The position numbers and the translations under genes were made by a program. The notes under the pieces were generated by a model. That model did not search any database. It was not told where the DNA came from and saw only the letters and a program-made list of their open reading frames with translations. Shown one piece after another: positions 6,617-7,949 of a stretch of 7,949 bases of DNA. The stretch covers positions 1 to 7,949 of the forward strand of contig DAIRET010000139.1 of NCBI GenBank assembly GCA_036795455.1. Reading direction: 5' to 3'. Source of the stretch: DAIRET01 sp036795455 (lineage in GTDB: Bacteria > Bacteroidota > Ignavibacteria > Ignavibacteriales > Ignavibacteriaceae). Within the stretch, counting starts at the first letter, position 1. Every line of letters begins with the position of its first letter.

Positions 6617-7480
6617 ATGGATAGGTACAAAAAAATAAAAGATATGATTAAGGGGAAGTATGAACTACTTCCCCGGAATCATAAAAAAGCTGCCGACTAT
6701 TTTATAGATAACTTCGACAGCATTCCATTTCTTAATGTACAGGACATTTCGAAAAATACAGGTATTAGCGGTGCTTCTATTGTCAGGTTTGCAAGGCGTG
6801 TAGGTTTTGAAGGTTTCAGCGAGTTACGGGATGCAATAGCAGAGTCTTTCCAGGATCAATTAAATAATAAAGCTTTCTTTACCCTGTTCGATAAGCATAA
6901 AGCCGAAGAAGACTTGCTTACTGAAGTTGCCAACGTTGATATTCAAAACATTAACAACACATTAAATCAGATTGAAAGAAAGACTTTCAACAAAGTTATC
7001 GATAGAATATTAAAAGCAGACAGGGTATTCACTGCAGGACTTGGGATTTCATACTTATTAGCTGAAATTCTTGCATACCAGCTTACTCAAGTTGGAATCG
7101 ACTCATCCGTATTAAAACACACGCATACTCTATTTCACGAGCAGGTATTGTTTATGAAAAAGAGAGATTTGGTGATACTCTTCTCGTTTCCGCCATATTC
7201 AAAAGAAACAATTGAAGTTGCTCAATTTGCAAATGAAAAAAGTATTGATGTAATAGCAATTACGAACCGTAACGCTTCACCGATTACTTATCATACAAAG
7301 GCAAACCTCATAGTAAAAAGCGAGAACATGTTGTTCACAAATTCATTTGCTGCAATATCGGTAGTTATAAATGCTATTGCAACTGCGTGTGCACTAAAAA
7401 CTAAGACGAGAGCCAAAGAAGTCCTGGAAGAGAGCGAGAAAATTATGATTGATCAAAACCAGATTATTAGCGAGGATTAA
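6617..7480 (+). CDS. RpiR/MurR-type transcriptional regulator (HTH_6 + SIS)
   Basis: A 287-residue regulator. The N-terminal helix-turn-helix domain covers residues 1-77, with the recognition region SGASIVRFARRVGFEGFSEL (51-70). A SIS domain follows at about 126-257, starting at KVIDRILKADRVFTAGLGIS and including ITNRNASPI (215-223). In most sugar-phosphate-binding members the loop reads roughly S-x-S-G-x-T; here it is SFPPYSKET (190-198), with Pro-Pro replacing the Ser-Gly that contacts phosphate. The effector may therefore not be an ordinary phosphosugar. CAAGG at 6608-6612 is a short ribosome binding site for the ATG at 6617, 14 nt after the preceding stop. The stop codon lies 1 nt before the receptor start, so regulator and receptor are cotranscribed. 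It probably controls this operon and its own expression, perhaps through the dyad at 1735-1758. Whether it activates or represses cannot be told from the sequence. Confidence 0.9.
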   Translation: MDRYKKIKDMIKGKYELLPRNHKKAADYFIDNFDSIPFLNVQDISKNTGISGASIVRFARRVGFEGFSELRDAIAESFQDQLNNKAFFTLFDKHKAEEDLLTEVANVDIQNINNTLNQIERKTFNKVIDRILKADRVFTAGLGISYLLAEILAYQLTQVGIDSSVLKHTHTLFHEQVLFMKKRDLVILFSFPPYSKETIEVAQFANEKSIDVIAITNRNASPITYHTKANLIVKSENMLFTNSFAAISVVINAIATACALKTKTRAKEVLEESEKIMIDQNQIISED

Positions 7481-7481
7481 A

Positions 7482-7949
7482 ATGAAAAAAGTGTTTCCTT
7501 TATTAATTATAATCCCTTTCCTTTTATATGCCGGAACAACGGGAAAACTTGTCGGAGTTGTTAAAGATGCTCAAACAAACGAACCGCTTATAGGTGCAAA
7601 TATAACAATTGAAGGAACTGACTTCGGTGCAGCCACTAATGCAAAAGGGGAGTATGTAATACTGAACATTCCGCCCGGTCGGTATAATGTTAAAGTTAGT
7701 TATATCGGCTACGAAGGAATTATATACACAGATGTAGTTATTGTTGTTGATCAAACAACCCAACTTTCCGTTGATTTGAAACCGCAGTCGATTGAAGTCG
7801 GTGAAGTTGTTGTTACGGCGAAAGCCTCAATGATACAAAAAGATTTAACAAGCAGTATATCGGTAATCAGCCGTGATAAAATCGAATCACTTCCTGTTTC
7901 AAGTTTTACCCAGCTTCTTTCATTGCAAGCCGGGGTTGTTACTTCGGGG
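7482..7949 (+). CDS. TonB-dependent outer-membrane receptor, N-terminal part (3'-truncated by window edge)
   Basis: An open frame starts at ATG 7482 and runs 156 codons to the window end without a stop. GAGG at 7472-7475 is its ribosome binding site, inside the end of the regulator gene. Residues 1-17 are a Sec signal peptide (MKKVFPLLIIIPFLLYA). Residues 20-100 are a carboxypeptidase-regulatory-like beta-sandwich, with GVVKDAQTNEPLIGANITI (25-43), NAKGEYVILNIPPGRY (53-68) and YIGYEG (74-79). After VGEVVVTAKA (106-115), residues 124-156 (SISVISRDKIESLPVSS and onward to LQAGVVTSG) begin the plug domain. These features identify a TonB-dependent transporter of the Bacteroidota type. The barrel, and whether a SusD-like partner follows, lie outside the window. 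As a member of the cyanophycinase gene run it is the natural candidate for importing polymer fragments across the outer membrane. Confidence 0.88.
   Translation, partial: MKKVFPLLIIIPFLLYAGTTGKLVGVVKDAQTNEPLIGANITIEGTDFGAATNAKGEYVILNIPPGRYNVKVSYIGYEGIIYTDVVIVVDQTTQLSVDLKPQSIEVGEVVVTAKASMIQKDLTSSISVISRDKIESLPVSSFTQLLSLQAGVVTSG

Noticed and set aside
1..7949. CRISPR arrays, tRNA or rRNA genes, insertion sequences
   Set aside because: No regularly spaced repeats, no tRNA-like cloverleaf or rRNA segments and no transposase-like frames were seen on either strand.

Overview
The window is a compact, AT-rich stretch with every convincing gene on the + strand. Two proteins end in a type IX secretion (T9SS) sorting domain of the 'QNYPNPFNP' kind, and the window ends in a TonB-dependent receptor with a carboxypeptidase-regulatory-like N-terminal domain. 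Together these point to the Bacteroidota/Ignavibacteriota side of the FCB group, most likely an Ignavibacteria-type organism. This assignment comes from family style, not from a database search.

Layout: (1) nt 2-403, the 3' end of a TPR-like helical protein; (2) nt 404-590, a spacer with a long G:U-rich RNA hairpin (421-475) and a sigma70-like promoter (515-543); (3) nt 591-1685, a cytoplasmic M20 PepT-like metallopeptidase; (4) nt 1686-1790, a spacer with two small dyads; (5) a tightly packed run from nt 1791 to the window end: exported cyanophycinase (S51), YfcC-type inner-membrane carrier, two tandem paralogous T9SS-exported proteins of unknown function, an RpiR/MurR-type regulator with a SIS domain, and the start of a TonB-dependent receptor. 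Gaps inside this run are -4, 30, 16, 14 and 1 nt, so it is probably one operon.

The main idea is that this is a utilisation locus for cyanophycin (multi-L-arginyl-poly-L-aspartate) or a similar beta-aspartyl polymer, organised like a polysaccharide-utilisation locus. In this model the receptor and/or the T9SS surface proteins capture or import polymer fragments. The signal-bearing cyanophycinase cuts them to beta-Asp-Arg-like dipeptides outside the cytoplasm. The YfcC carrier (a family annotated as putative basic amino acid antiporters) moves products across the inner membrane, and the M20 enzyme upstream could finish hydrolysis inside. The SIS-domain regulator would sense a breakdown product. 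The cyanophycinase keeps the catalytic Ser and all the Asp/Gln/His/Arg positions known to matter in the cyanobacterial enzyme. No cyanophycin synthetase is visible, which fits scavenging rather than storage, but only this window can be seen. The substrate and the roles of the two surface proteins are inference.
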